The notes below the pieces were generated by a model. That model did not search any database and was not told the DNA's origin. It saw only the letters and a list, made by a program, of their open reading frames with translations. A DNA stretch of 64,000 nt from Microbulbifer donghaiensis (GTDB lineage: Bacteria; Pseudomonadota; Gammaproteobacteria; Pseudomonadales; Cellvibrionaceae). Numbering within the stretch: the first letter of the stretch is position 1; each line of letters opens with the position of its first letter. This document shows positions 8,820 through 18,560 of this stretch, piece by piece. The translations under genes were made by a program, and so were the position numbers. Location: the NCBI RefSeq assembly GCF_900129095.1, contig NZ_FQVA01000001.1, positions 1,116,001 through 1,180,000 of the forward strand, written 5' to 3'.

Positions 8820-9488
8820 TTAGCCAACGGAAAAGGCCAGTATCTGGCTGATCGCATTCAGGCTGCGCCCGCTCTGGGCCTGCCACAGCTCGATCGCTTC
8901 CTGCAGTGCGGCCCAGTCTTTTTTCGACGACGGCGTTTTCTGCACCACGCCCGCACGAATCAGTCCCTGCACCATATCGTTGGAGAACACCAGCGTATCC
9001 ACCCCCATACGGCGCAGGAACACCTGCGCGGTCTTGCCGCCGAGCCGGTCGCCGCCTTTCTGCAGTGATTTCAGATTGTCGGCGTAATTGGCACTGTTCC
9101 AGCCGGCGAAATAGTTGCCCAGCCCGCCGTGCTCGCCGGACAGCTGCCAGAAGAAATCCGCATTGCGCTGGATGGACTTGGTCTTTTTCCAGTGACTGAT
9201 CATGCCGTCCTGCTTCAGGATATCTTCCAGCGCCTCATCGGAAAGGAAACGGCAGTAGGACAGGTCGAAATCGTGAAAGATTTCCTCTATGCGCGGCCAC
9301 TTGTTGTCGACCACCTTCCAGTTGAAGCCGGCCTGGAATACCGCCTTGGAGGCCTCGGACAGCCAGCGGCCATCGGCTATGTTCTTCAGCGTGCGCGGCG
9401 ACTTCGGCTTGGTCAGGCGCGCATCCAGCTCCTGTTCGCCGCCGAAACGCTCGATCACTTTTGCTTCTATTTCTGCGAAATCCTGCAT
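8820..9488 (-). CDS. DNA-3-methyladenine glycosylase I family protein
   Basis: This is a 222-residue cytoplasmic protein of the Tag (COG2818) family. Evidence is the block FQAGFNWKVVDNKWPRIEEIF followed by the FDL...LSDEALEDIL stretch and ISHWKKTKSIQRNA, which aligns with the Tag segment that ends in IRHRGKIQAIIGNA. E. coli Tag removes 3-methyladenine from alkylated DNA. This member is longer than E. coli Tag (187 residues) and lacks its N- and C-terminal Cys/His zinc ligands, so it is a divergent branch whose activity is inferred. I chose the ATG at 9488 because agagagaagga lies 3 bases upstream of it; the frame opens a little earlier at 9509. Confidence 0.75.
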   Translation of the reverse strand: MQDFAEIEAKVIERFGGEQELDARLTKPKSPRTLKNIADGRWLSEASKAVFQAGFNWKVVDNKWPRIEEIFHDFDLSYCRFLSDEALEDILKQDGMISHWKKTKSIQRNADFFWQLSGEHGGLGNYFAGWNSANYADNLKSLQKGGDRLGGKTAQVFLRRMGVDTLVFSNDMVQGLIRAGVVQKTPSSKKDWAALQEAIELWQAQSGRSLNAISQILAFSVG

Positions 9489-9525
9489 CGTCCTTCTCTC
9501 TCGGCTCACTCGCTACAACGCCGCA

Positions 9526-10413
9526 TCAGGCGAGATTGCGCTCGAACAGTGTCAGCGCCTCGCGCCAGGCGCGCTCCGCCTGGGCCTGGTTGTAGACCGC
9601 GGAATCCGGTGGGCACCAGCCGTGCAGCGTGCCCTCGTACACCTCGACGTCGGCCGTCACGCCGGCGCTGTCGAAGGCCTCGCGCAATACGATTTTGGCC
9701 TTAGGATCGCGCTCGTCGTCGTTCTCGGCAATCGCGACCAGGAATCCGGCCTTGATTTCCGGTATCAGGAGATGGGGGCTGTCGGGCTTGTCTGTCACCA
9801 GGCCGCCGCCGTGAAAGGACGCACCGGCACCGATGCGCTCTGGCATATCGGCCGCCAGCCGGAAAGTATAGGAACCGGTCATACAGTAGCCCATGGTGCC
9901 GACCTGTCGATCGGTAGCCACCGCTGGCTGCTGGTCGAGAAACTTCACGAAGGCGCGGCCATCTGTCACGCAGGTTTGTGGCGACAGCGTGCGGGCCTGC
10001 TCGCGCGCCTTGGGAAAAATCTTTTGCTTCAGCTCGGGATCGATAACGGCGACATCATTGGGGACCAGCTGCCCTTTCATGGTCCGGTAATAGGGATTGA
10101 CCACCAGCACCGCATAACCGGACTGAGCGAGGCGCTTGCCCATCTGGCGGAAGGCCGGGCGCATGCCAAAGATATCCGGCCACATAATCACCGCCGCGTG
10201 CCGCCCTTTTGCCGGGTGCACGAAATAGCAGTCCGCCTCGCCGTCCGGCGTCTCGACCATCACGTTGGCTTCCACCACGTCCTGTGCCGTTGCCGAGAGA
10301 GGTAGCATCATCGCCAGGGCCGCGCCCAGCCCCACTTTGCCGAAATCGCGGCGACTCATGCCCCTGCTGAGAAAATAGGCTTCCGCGTCTTTATTGGTCA
10401 GGTCGTCACACAT
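9526..10413 (-). CDS. Tat-exported dienelactone hydrolase family protein
   Basis: This 295-residue protein has a twin-arginine signal (MSRRDFGKVGLGAALAMMLP, residues 19-38) ending SATAQ, so a folded protein is exported to the periplasm. The mature part is an alpha/beta hydrolase of the dienelactone hydrolase type. Its nucleophile is Cys in MGYCMTGSY, followed by an acidic loop with Asp (IAENDDERDP) and the His of LHGWCPP. The family hydrolyses lactones or esters; the substrate is unknown. Start at 10413 is supported by aggag 9 bases upstream. It lies 37 bases upstream of the Tag-like gene on the same strand, possibly co-transcribed. Confidence 0.88.
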   Translation of the reverse strand: MCDDLTNKDAEAYFLSRGMSRRDFGKVGLGAALAMMLPLSATAQDVVEANVMVETPDGEADCYFVHPAKGRHAAVIMWPDIFGMRPAFRQMGKRLAQSGYAVLVVNPYYRTMKGQLVPNDVAVIDPELKQKIFPKAREQARTLSPQTCVTDGRAFVKFLDQQPAVATDRQVGTMGYCMTGSYTFRLAADMPERIGAGASFHGGGLVTDKPDSPHLLIPEIKAGFLVAIAENDDERDPKAKIVLREAFDSAGVTADVEVYEGTLHGWCPPDSAVYNQAQAERAWREALTLFERNLA

Positions 10414-10666
10414 GGTCCATGTCTCCTGAGGTTGTGGGCCTTCGGCTGGCAATGATTTTTGTTGGATTTATTGACCCCACTGCTGGGCAGCTCCGCACCG
10501 CCAATCACGCGATCCGAGTCTGCTGCCGTTTATAACAGGCACAGGGCGCGTCGGCCAGAGCCGCTGGGCGCGGCGAAGCGAGCTGCTATCGGGCACAATG
10601 CTCAGTAAACTGGTACGGTGTCACCAAGGCGCTCCGACCGCAATGATCATAACAACAGGAAATTCC

Positions 10667-12124
10667 ATGATTCGAAGCACTCTGGCCACGCTTGCGCTGG
10701 CAAGCGCCATCACCACCGCCCACGCCTACGACAATCAGTCCCTCGCCAGCGACGCCGCCTGGGTCGGCGAGCAGGCCGACCGCATCAGTGCGCAGGCGAC
10801 CGGCCTCGCCGACGATTTGTGGAACTGGGCCGAGATGGGCTATCAGGAGACGCGCAGCAGCGCGGCCCTGCAGGATCACCTGAAAGAGGCCGGCTTCAGT
10901 ATCGAGGCCGGTATCGCGGACATTCCCACCGCCTTCGTCGCCCGCTACCGCCAGGGCCTCGGCGGGCCGGTGATCGGCCTGCTGGCGGAGATGGACGCCC
11001 TGCCCGGTGTCGCGCAGCAGGCAGCCCCGCAACTGAGCCCGATCCAAGGCCAGGCCGCGGGCCACGCCTGCGGACACCACCTGTTCGGCGCCGGTTCCAC
11101 TGCCGCGGCGATCATGCTGAGCCGCTGGCTCAAGGAGAGCGGCACACCGGGCGAGATCCGTCTGTACGGCACACCGGCTGAAGAGGGTGGTTCCGGCAAG
11201 GTGTATATGGTGCGCGCGGGGGCCTTCGACGGAACCGACGTGGTATTGCAGTGGCACCCGGACGACCAGAACTCTGCCCTGCCCCGTTCCAGCCTGGCCA
11301 ACAAGTCGGCCAAATTCCGCTTCAAGGGTATCGCCAGCCACGCCGCCGCGGCGCCGGAGCGCGGCCGCTCGGCGCTCGACGGGGTCGAGGCGATGAACTT
11401 TATGGTAAACATGCTGCGCGAGCATGTGCCGGACAGCACCCGCATCCACTATGTGATTACCGACGGCGGCATGGCCCCGAACGTGGTGCCGGCCAATGCC
11501 GAGGTGTTCTACTACGTGCGCGATGTATCGGCGGCCGCGCTGGAGCCCATCTGGGAGCGCGTGGAGCAGGTTGCCCGGGCCGCGGCCCAGGGCACCGGCA
11601 CCAGCGTCGAGTGGGAGGTGATCCACGGCAACCACAGCCTGCTGCCGAACCAGACCCTGAACCGCCTGCTGGACGCGAGCATGCGCCAGTTCGGCGGTAT
11701 CGAGTACTCCGCGGCGGAACAGAAGTTCGCGCAGACCCTGACCGGTCTCGCCCACCGCCCGGAACATCAACTTGGCGATGAAAAGAAAATCGTCGCTTAC
11801 GATCCGTCCGAGGCTGCCTCGCCGGGCTCCACCGATGTCGGCGACGTAAGCTGGAACGTGCCCACCGGCGGCTTCGGCACCGCCACCTGGGTGCCCGGCA
11901 CCTCCGCGCACACCTGGCAGGCGGTGGCCGCGGGTGGAATGGGCATCGGCCACAAGGGCATGCTGCTCGCGGCGGAGACACTGACGCTGGCCGGCATTCA
12001 GCTGCTGCGCGAACCGCAACTCGTCGAGCAGGCAACGAGTGAGTTTCAGCAGAAGCGCGGCGATGATTTCGACTACGCCCCGCTGCTCGGCGACCGCAAG
12101 CCGCCGCTGGATTACCGCAAGTAA
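10667..12124 (+). CDS. secreted M20 family amidohydrolase (AbgB-like)
   Basis: This 485-residue protein has a signal peptide (MIRSTLATLALASAITTAHA) and the M20D metallopeptidase pattern. GHACGHHLFG near residue 138 supplies metal ligands, PAEEGGSGK near residue 170 has the catalytic Glu, and the C-terminal STDVGDVSWNVPTGGFG block carries metal-binding Asp and the His of SAHTWQ. It is closest in pattern to AbgB/p-aminobenzoyl-glutamate hydrolase-like aminoacylases that cleave N-acyl amino acids; here the enzyme is periplasmic. The ATG at 10667 is chosen for aacaggaaattcc upstream and because the signal peptide starts there; the frame opens earlier at 10598. It is transcribed alone, divergent from the dienelactone hydrolase. 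Confidence 0.88.
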   Translation: MIRSTLATLALASAITTAHAYDNQSLASDAAWVGEQADRISAQATGLADDLWNWAEMGYQETRSSAALQDHLKEAGFSIEAGIADIPTAFVARYRQGLGGPVIGLLAEMDALPGVAQQAAPQLSPIQGQAAGHACGHHLFGAGSTAAAIMLSRWLKESGTPGEIRLYGTPAEEGGSGKVYMVRAGAFDGTDVVLQWHPDDQNSALPRSSLANKSAKFRFKGIASHAAAAPERGRSALDGVEAMNFMVNMLREHVPDSTRIHYVITDGGMAPNVVPANAEVFYYVRDVSAAALEPIWERVEQVARAAAQGTGTSVEWEVIHGNHSLLPNQTLNRLLDASMRQFGGIEYSAAEQKFAQTLTGLAHRPEHQLGDEKKIVAYDPSEAASPGSTDVGDVSWNVPTGGFGTATWVPGTSAHTWQAVAAGGMGIGHKGMLLAAETLTLAGIQLLREPQLVEQATSEFQQKRGDDFDYAPLLGDRKPPLDYRK

Positions 12125-12233
12125 CTGGATCGGGGGCGTATTCCACCTCCATTCCCGGCCATTGATGCGCTCTGCTTCAACGGCCCGTTTGTCGACCCGG
12201 CTTCACGAAATAGCTACAGAAACCAGTTCACAC

Positions 12234-12260
12234 AAAAAAAAAGCCCGGATAAACCGGGCT
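12234..12260 (-). terminator. rho-independent terminator of the S9 peptidase gene
   Basis: Arms agcccgg (12242-12248) and ccgggct (12254-12260) form a 7-bp stem with a 5-base loop. The minus-strand transcript ends in a run of nine U (bases 12234-12242). It sits just past the stop of the minus-strand S9 peptidase gene. It may also serve the converging M20 gene, where the trailing sequence is cttctttt. Confidence 0.88.
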
Positions 12261-12283
12261 CTTCTTTTGCTAATCAGACCAAA

Positions 12284-14461
12284 TCAAAGCGTCAGGCTTT
12301 CCACTCCCATGTTGTAGAGCGTAAAGCTGAAGATATCCGCATACTGCTCGATACTCTTGGAAACCGGTGTCCCGGCGCCGTGGCCGGCTTTGGTTTCGAT
12401 ACGGATCAGCGTCGGTGCGCTGCCCGCCTGCTTAGCCTGCAGTTCTGCGGCAAACTTGAAGGAGTGGGCCGGCACCACTCTGTCGTCGTGATCGGCGGTG
12501 GTTACCAGAGTTGCCGGATAAGCCACGCCCGCTTTCACATTGTGAACCGGAGAATAGCGTTTCAGATATTCGAACATCTCCTCGCTGTCTTCCGCGGTAC
12601 CGTAGTCATAGGCCCAGCCGGCACCGGCGGTGAAGGTGTGGTAGCGCAGCATATCCATCACGCCGACGGCGGGCAGCGCCACCTTGAACAGGTCCGGTCG
12701 CTGGGTCATTACCGCGCCCACCAGCAGGCCGCCGTTAGAACCGCCGCGCACCGCCAAATAGTCACTGGAGGTGTACTTGTTGTCGATCAGGTAGTCGGCC
12801 GCCGCGATAAAGTCATCAAAGACATTCTGCTTCTGCAGCTTGGTGCCGGCATCGTGCCAACGCTTGCCGTACTCGCCACCACCGCGCAGGTTCGGCACCG
12901 CGTAGATGCCACCCAACTCCAGCCACACCGCGTTGGGAATGCTGAAGGACGGCGTCAAGCTGATATTGAAGCCACCATAGCCATAGAGAATGGTCGGGTT
13001 CTTGCCGTTGAGCTCGGTACCCTTTTTGTAGGTGATCATCATCGGCACGCGGGTGCCGTCCTTGGACTTATAGAAGACCTGCTTCGACTCATAGCGGTCG
13101 CCGTCAAAATCGGCACCGGACTCGTTGTAGACCGCCGATTCGCCACTGTCCACATCGAAAGAGAAAATGGTGGAGGGGGTCTTGTAGTTGGTAAAGGAGT
13201 AATAGAGCAACTCCTCTTCCCGCTTGCCGCCGATGGAGCTGGCGCTGCCCGGACCCGGCAGTTCGATCTCCCGCACGCGCTTACCGCTGTGATCGTACTG
13301 ATAAACCTTGGACAGGGCATCTACCATGTACTCGGCAAAGAAATAGCCACCGCCGGTGGAGGCGGTCAGGACATTTTCCGTTTCCGGGATCAGATCAACC
13401 CAGTTTTCCGCTGCCGGCGCCGCCGCATCCACGGTGACCACTTTCTTGTTCGGTGCATCGCGGTTGGTCACCAGATAAAGTTTGCTGCCTTGGTTGTCGA
13501 TGACATCGGTATCCGAGTCGAAGTCTGTCACAACCGGCACTAGCGGCGCATTCTCCTTGGAGAGATCGCGGATAAAGAGGTCATTTCCGGACGTAGACAT
13601 GGCCCCGGCGACAACCAGGAAGCGGTCATCCTCGGTCACATAGCCCTGCACGTAGCGGCGCTTTTCTTCCGGCGTGCCGCCGAATACCAGCTGATCCTCG
13701 GACTGGGGCTGGCCCAGCTTGTGGTAATAGAGTTTGTGCTGATCGGTCTTCGCCGATAGTTCACTGCCCTCGGGCTTGTCATAGCTGGAGTAGTAGAAAC
13801 CCTCGTTGCCCTGCCAGGAAATGCCGGAGAACTTCACATCCAGCAGCGGCTCTTCCAGGACTTTCTTGGTTTCCGCGTCGATCACTATGATCTTGCGCCA
13901 GTCACTGCCACCCTCGGAAATTGAGTAGGCTGCAATGGCACCATTTTTAGAGAAGGCCAGCGAGGCCAGCGACGTGGTACCGTCCTCACTGAACTGATTG
14001 GGATCCAGGAAAACTTCCGGCTCGCTGTCGCCCTTCTTGCGCCAGACCACATACTGATTCTGCAGCCCGTCATTGCGGTAGTAGTAGGTGTATGCTCCCT
14101 CGGTGAAGGGCTTACCGACCTTCTCGTAATTCCAACGCGCTTCCAGGCGCTCTTTCAGCTGGTCGCGATACGGAATTGCATTGAGGTAGTCAAAGGTCAC
14201 CTTGTTCTGGGCCTTGACCCAGGCCGCGGTCTCATCGCTGCGGTCATCTTCCAGCCAGCGATAGGGATCGGCAATCTGAGTACCAAAATAGCTGTCGACC
14301 ACATTCCCCTCCCGGGTTTCCGGATACACCATGCTCAGGGTCTGTTCGGCGGCCAGGGACTGGGCGTCTGCGGCGCTAGCCGCCGCATCTTCACGGCCCG
14401 GATTATCACCGGAACAGGCCGTCAGAATCCCGGCCACGGCCAGGGAAATAATCTTTTTCAT
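12284..14461 (-). CDS. S9A prolyl oligopeptidase, lipoprotein
   Basis: This is a 725-residue prolyl oligopeptidase with a lipoprotein signal ([16 protein letters not shown], lipid-modified Cys16). The N-terminal half is the seven-bladed propeller, beginning [18 protein letters not shown] near residue 58. The C-terminal alpha/beta hydrolase domain has Ser in [10 protein letters not shown] near residue 570, the Asp of [10 protein letters not shown] near 655 and the His of KAGHGAGTP near 690. The family cleaves short peptides after proline. Lipid anchoring places it at the periplasmic face of a membrane. It stands alone with its own terminator. A second S9A lipoprotein of the oligopeptidase B type lies at 21993-24176. 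Confidence 0.93.
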   Translation of the reverse strand: MKKIISLAVAGILTACSGDNPGREDAAASAADAQSLAAEQTLSMVYPETREGNVVDSYFGTQIADPYRWLEDDRSDETAAWVKAQNKVTFDYLNAIPYRDQLKERLEARWNYEKVGKPFTEGAYTYYYRNDGLQNQYVVWRKKGDSEPEVFLDPNQFSEDGTTSLASLAFSKNGAIAAYSISEGGSDWRKIIVIDAETKKVLEEPLLDVKFSGISWQGNEGFYYSSYDKPEGSELSAKTDQHKLYYHKLGQPQSEDQLVFGGTPEEKRRYVQGYVTEDDRFLVVAGAMSTSGNDLFIRDLSKENAPLVPVVTDFDSDTDVIDNQGSKLYLVTNRDAPNKKVVTVDAAAPAAENWVDLIPETENVLTASTGGGYFFAEYMVDALSKVYQYDHSGKRVREIELPGPGSASSIGGKREEELLYYSFTNYKTPSTIFSFDVDSGESAVYNESGADFDGDRYESKQVFYKSKDGTRVPMMITYKKGTELNGKNPTILYGYGGFNISLTPSFSIPNAVWLELGGIYAVPNLRGGGEYGKRWHDAGTKLQKQNVFDDFIAAADYLIDNKYTSSDYLAVRGGSNGGLLVGAVMTQRPDLFKVALPAVGVMDMLRYHTFTAGAGWAYDYGTAEDSEEMFEYLKRYSPVHNVKAGVAYPATLVTTADHDDRVVPAHSFKFAAELQAKQAGSAPTLIRIETKAGHGAGTPVSKSIEQYADIFSFTLYNMGVESLTL

Positions 14462-14613
14462 AGATCTGTCTCTGAATTATTTTTCTGGAGTAGCAAGAGC
14501 AAAGCGATCTCTCGACCAACTCGATGGGGCAATAGCAAAGCGTGTATCGGCGCGAATATCAAGTCCTGAGGCACCATTTCTACCGCTCACCCCGCCAAAA
14601 CAATGAAATAGCT

Positions 14614-15252
14614 TCAGGAGTTATGCAGAAGCCAGGCACTTTCCGTAGCCGCGCATTTGCCTTTCAATCCGCCGGCCACATCCTGGCTTTCGGCCAGCGT
14701 TAACGCGTAGTGATCGCTGTAGTGCTGCTCGACTTCCGCGCTGCTGATCGAGAAAGGTGGCCCCGGCTGCAAGCTCTGGTCGTATTCGAAAGTGATCAGC
14801 AATTGCGGTGCACTTTGGGTGATCTCAAGTAAATGCCGGGTATAGCGCTTGCGCATGTCTTCCGGCAGAGCCACCAGCGCAGCGCGGTCGTAGACCGCGT
14901 CGACCTGGCCGAGTGTCTCGGCCGACAGGTCGAAGATATCGCCGACGAAAACATCGATCGATTCCGCACGGAAATGCAGGATATTACCGACCTGGGCTAT
15001 CTCCGGCTTTACCCCCAGCCCCTCAAAAAGCTGCTCTATCGCCAGCCGACTCAGCTCAGCACCGACCACCCGGTACCCCTGCGCGAGCAGCCAGGCGATA
15101 TCCAGCGTCTTGCCGCACAGCGGTACAAATACACGACTGCCGGTAGTGAGCGACAGTGCGCCGAAATGTTTGACCAACAGCGGATTGGCTTCGCTGGCGT
15201 GGAAACCGATCTCATTGTCCGCCCATTTCCGGTGCCAGAAATTTGCTTCCAT
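14614..15252 (-). CDS. tpm: thiopurine S-methyltransferase
   Basis: This 212-residue SAM-dependent methyltransferase of the bacterial TPMT family starts MEANFWHRKWADNEIGFH. It contains the SAM-binding block VFVPLCGKTLDIAWLLAQGY near residue 41, then VVGAELS and the acidic VDAVYDRAALVALP segment near residue 120. Bacterial Tpm methylates thiopurines and has been linked to selenium and tellurium oxyanion methylation. Length is normal (about 215-220). I prefer the ATG at 15252 to the one at 15258 because the family starts at MEANFWH. No operon partner is evident. Confidence 0.9.
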   Translation of the reverse strand: MEANFWHRKWADNEIGFHASEANPLLVKHFGALSLTTGSRVFVPLCGKTLDIAWLLAQGYRVVGAELSRLAIEQLFEGLGVKPEIAQVGNILHFRAESIDVFVGDIFDLSAETLGQVDAVYDRAALVALPEDMRKRYTRHLLEITQSAPQLLITFEYDQSLQPGPPFSISSAEVEQHYSDHYALTLAESQDVAGGLKGKCAATESAWLLHNS

Positions 15253-15360
15253 AATCAATACTCCAGAATTTACTTATTTTTGCGGCCTACACCGATAACT
15301 CCACTTCGCTAAGAATGCCGCAGCCGCAAAGTACCCAGCATACCTGCAGTGCCAGAAATA

Positions 15361-17121
15361 CTAAGCCTGCATCTCTTCTTTTTTGAGCTGTATCCTGGTC
15401 TTGTACTCGTCCAGTGTGGGCAACCCGGTCAGCAGGCTTACACTCTCCAGCAACTGGTTCGCCGGCAGGCGGCCGGCGATACCACAGCTGACTTTCAGTG
15501 TCTCACCGCTGCTGTTCTGCAGCAGCAGATCGAAATATTCCGTTGTCTTGCCGCCACTGCCGCCGGAGCCGCTCTTGTGCAGGCAGAGCCCCCGCAAAGT
15601 GGAGCGAGGCCAGACAACCTGCTTTTTCTCCTTGCCGCGCCGAAATACCTTGTGCACGGCGCTGTCGCGGCCGATAAAGGTTTCGTAGCCGGTGATCAAC
15701 AGGTTGATACCCAGCGCGGCGAACAACAACCCGAATGCGGAAAAAACGATCGGGAAGAGTAGCGGCGCTTCGGTAAAACCGACGCCGATACCGATGCCGC
15801 CAAACAGCACACCGAACAGTACCAGCGGCCAGGCCAGTGACTGCTTCCCGGGAGCCTGTTTTATCAGGACGCCGCCATCGCGCTGCTCCACATCGAGCAT
15901 CGCTTCCAGCTGCTCGGTAAAGTCCGCCTGCGCAGTTGCCACTTTGACACCGGCCGCAGCCGTCGCCGTTGCCGGTGCACCCGTATGGAATACCGGAATC
16001 TCGTAGCTCCGCTTGAAATCGACGCCCGGCATATCCCCTTTTACCTCCAGGTTCCACCAGTAACCGTTGCCGACGTTGGTTCTTGACGGCGGCATGCCCG
16101 CGGGAACCTCGATCGCGAAATGCACCCGAGAGCCCTGGCCGCTGCTCCTCATGGCGCCGCTACCGCTCAGCTCCCACAGGCTGGTATTGCTGATACTGGT
16201 CTTATTGCCGGAGCGCTTGGTTTCCGTTTTCATTTGCTGGAGCGTAACGCGGAAGCGGGAACCGGCATCGAGCCATTTGGAGAACTGCAAATACCCGCTC
16301 ACCCGCCCGCCTATCTCCCCCGGGAAGGGATCCAGTACCACAGGCACCCTGCCGAAGCGGACATGCTCAAAGGTCTTTTTTATGGCCCTGTAAATGAAGT
16401 AGCAACCAAACAGTCCGACCATCAGCAACAACAGGCCGGCGTACTTACCCTTCGCCAAGTGCTCCAATCCGATATAGGCGCAGGGCAAACTGATCGTGTT
16501 GACCGCCAGCGCGATAAACCAGGCACCACCGACCATCAACTTGTTATTGGAATAGATACCGCGGGGCGACCATTCCGGCCGCGCCAGCCAGGGCGTGTCC
16601 TTCACGACCTCCGGGTCCGGCACCGCCTCCTTGCGCCAGGCCAGATAGACGATACCGCCACCAATAAGCATAAAGACGGAGCACAGCATGGTGGGGAAGA
16701 GCACCAGTATCCAGCGCAGCTCCCGATCCAGTACCGATTCGGATGGATCGGCGGGATTGAGCCACCCGGATACCGACCGACCCTGTCGCTTTGCGGCGGA
16801 GAGTTGCCGGTGCATGTCGTGCTGGTAACTGCCGAAGTTGTCCGAGCCGGTATGGACGCTAACCCGGTCTCCGCGGTAGTCGCGGCCGTTGAAGCGGTAC
16901 TGATAGTTCGCCTTGGCCCGGTAGGTGGTACCGCCGTCGCTATCGCGGTGCGTCTTCAGTTCAGTCGAGAGAATTTGCGCCTGCATCGGCTGCCAGCCCT
17001 GCATTCCGACACGATCCACCAGTGTCAGGCCGACGAAGACGGTAAAGAAACCAAACCCCATGCAGAAAAAGAAACCACCGAAAAGCGTGCCGCCGACCCT
17101 GGATGAGAGCTTATCAGCCAT
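15361..17121 (-). CDS. DUF3592 domain-containing membrane protein
   Basis: This 586-residue protein has an N-terminal membrane helix (residues about 12-36) followed by a DUF3592-type extracytoplasmic domain with QAQILSTELKTHR and ANYQYRFNGRDYRGDRVS. Two further helices lie near 135-160, more around 190-240, and a pair near 430-475 (LAWPLVLFGVLFGGIGIGVG). Large soluble stretches lie between and after the helices. DUF3592 proteins are of unknown function, often longer versions of small membrane-anchored domains. It lies downstream of the secreted QELGH protein gene on the same strand but after a strong terminator, so it is probably its own unit. Confidence 0.75.
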   Translation of the reverse strand: MADKLSSRVGGTLFGGFFFCMGFGFFTVFVGLTLVDRVGMQGWQPMQAQILSTELKTHRDSDGGTTYRAKANYQYRFNGRDYRGDRVSVHTGSDNFGSYQHDMHRQLSAAKRQGRSVSGWLNPADPSESVLDRELRWILVLFPTMLCSVFMLIGGGIVYLAWRKEAVPDPEVVKDTPWLARPEWSPRGIYSNNKLMVGGAWFIALAVNTISLPCAYIGLEHLAKGKYAGLLLLMVGLFGCYFIYRAIKKTFEHVRFGRVPVVLDPFPGEIGGRVSGYLQFSKWLDAGSRFRVTLQQMKTETKRSGNKTSISNTSLWELSGSGAMRSSGQGSRVHFAIEVPAGMPPSRTNVGNGYWWNLEVKGDMPGVDFKRSYEIPVFHTGAPATATAAAGVKVATAQADFTEQLEAMLDVEQRDGGVLIKQAPGKQSLAWPLVLFGVLFGGIGIGVGFTEAPLLFPIVFSAFGLLFAALGINLLITGYETFIGRDSAVHKVFRRGKEKKQVVWPRSTLRGLCLHKSGSGGSGGKTTEYFDLLLQNSSGETLKVSCGIAGRLPANQLLESVSLLTGLPTLDEYKTRIQLKKEEMQA

Positions 17122-17235
17122 CCCAACCCTCCTTGTTATCTTCGTATGCCTGTTAAGCAGATGGCGCGAAAATCCAGCTTATCACAGATATTTCACCAAA
17201 CGACCAATAGCCTGAGCGGCAAAGCACGCTGGAAT

Positions 17236-17259
17236 AAAAAAGCCCGCCTTGCGGCGGGC
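17236..17259 (-). terminator. rho-independent terminator of the QELGH protein gene
   Basis: Arms gcccgcc (17242-17248) and ggcgggc (17253-17259) form a GC-rich 7-bp stem with a TTGC/GCAA loop. The minus-strand transcript continues with six U (17236-17241). It follows the stop of the minus-strand gene at 17302. Confidence 0.88.
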
Positions 17260-17301
17260 CTCTGGAGAGAGCTTCAGGCCAATCCAGCAAATGACTCTGG
17301 A

Positions 17302-18105
17302 TCAGTGCCCCTTCGCCCAAGTGACGTGCGTGATATGCCAGATCCCCTGTGGGTCGATGCGGATGAAAGTCTCATGTTGTCCGCGCCGGCCCATGGACAT
17401 ACCCCAACCATTGTTGCTGTTCTCCCAGCCGATATCCGACTTGTTACAGCCTTTTCCGGGTGGAGAATTACAGTCGCCGCCACCACCACCGGAACCGCTG
17501 GAGATATAGGAATCGTACGAATCCAGATGGTCATAAATCTCGCCGAGCTGCTGCATGTCGTGGTTGTCCGGATACTCGTAGGGAGGATCCTGGTAATCCA
17601 TGCAGGAAAACAGCGACTGGTTGTTAAAGTCTTCATCCTGGTGATCCAGGCCGACATCGTGCCCCAGCTCCTGACAGGTGACACTCTGCTTCCAGTCATC
17701 ATTGTTGTAGTAGGACTGGGCAAAGTAGGTGTCGTTCAGCTTGGTGTAGCCGGTCGTTATGTGTCCCTGCGAGTCCAGGGATATGCCGGCAATACCCAGC
17801 CAACCGGTATTGCCATAATCGAGGTTGCAGATCCGCACCATGCCATCCGGCGCGGAGCAGCGGCGGCGTGTCTTGGAACTGGTATCGCCGCTCCCATCCT
17901 CGACCATATTCAGCTTGTTGGAACTCGACCAATCCGCAATGGCCCGGGTAACGTAGGGATCCCAGTCACTGGTGGTGCTGTTGATTACCGTGAGGTCGAA
18001 GGAGCTGGTGGTTCTGGCCCAGTGATAGTCGCCCCACGAGTGATCGGCAGATGCACTGAGAGGCACACCAGCGGCGATAAGTGCGGCAAGAATGCTTCTT
18101 TTCAT
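17302..18105 (-). CDS. secreted matrixin-like protein with altered zinc motif (QELGH)
   Basis: This 267-residue protein has a signal peptide (MKRSILAALIAAGVPLSASA). Residues 145-155 read QELGHDVGLDH, the metzincin HExxHxxGxxH pattern with Gln in place of the first His. SLFSCMDY near residue 165 matches the Met-turn position of metzincins. A glycine-rich linker (SGSGGGGGD) leads to a C-terminal tail with ENSNNGWG. The gene is AT-richer than its neighbours. I recall related secreted proteins with the same CQE(L/I/V)GH motif, so the Gln may be a family trait, but catalytic activity cannot be assumed. Start at 18105 has tttggagacaata upstream. Codon 145 is CAG at 17671-17673. Confidence 0.7.
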   Translation of the reverse strand: MKRSILAALIAAGVPLSASADHSWGDYHWARTTSSFDLTVINSTTSDWDPYVTRAIADWSSSNKLNMVEDGSGDTSSKTRRRCSAPDGMVRICNLDYGNTGWLGIAGISLDSQGHITTGYTKLNDTYFAQSYYNNDDWKQSVTCQELGHDVGLDHQDEDFNNQSLFSCMDYQDPPYEYPDNHDMQQLGEIYDHLDSYDSYISSGSGGGGGDCNSPPGKGCNKSDIGWENSNNGWGMSMGRRGQHETFIRIDPQGIWHITHVTWAKGH

Positions 18106-18560
18106 TATTGTCTCCAAATAAATTCACACTGCTTCTGGATGAGTAGCGCTTTGCAGTTTTTTCTTCGGAGTAATTCTCAGCCCGGAAATAAAACGCACAG
18201 CGCGATTTACCGGCCCAAATGCTGGCATCAAATGCCAAATACTGGAGGAGTGGAAAGCGTTGCAGCCAACCCCCGAATCGTCAAGTCGGGTTCCGACCAC
18301 GACAAAATAGTCCAACCTGTCTTTTTTATTCTTCAACCCTACGACATGAAAATAAAAAGGTTCACATCCCAGATCACACGCACTTTTTCTCTAATATTTT
18401 TCGCTATTGAAACTAACTGTGACATATCCGGAACCTTGGTCTCGGTTTCAAATTATGGCGCCGCCCTGCACCATTTGTGACAGGACGCACTTATTCGAGG
18501 ATACTTCGATGCCAAAAAATTCACCCTTTGCCACGGGAGCTATTTTTCCTGCAGGTCCGT
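18106..18560. other. intergenic, no gene seen
   Basis: This AT-rich gap lies between two minus-strand genes, so its lower end should hold the promoter of the secreted QELGH protein gene. No frame has coding character, and no hairpin terminator for the metallophosphatase gene was found here since that gene reads away from the gap's upper edge. Confidence 0.45.

Noticed and set aside
17146-18480. 444-codon plus-strand open frame
   Set aside because: It runs antisense through the secreted QELGH protein gene and its terminator into intergenic DNA; no protein family is apparent.
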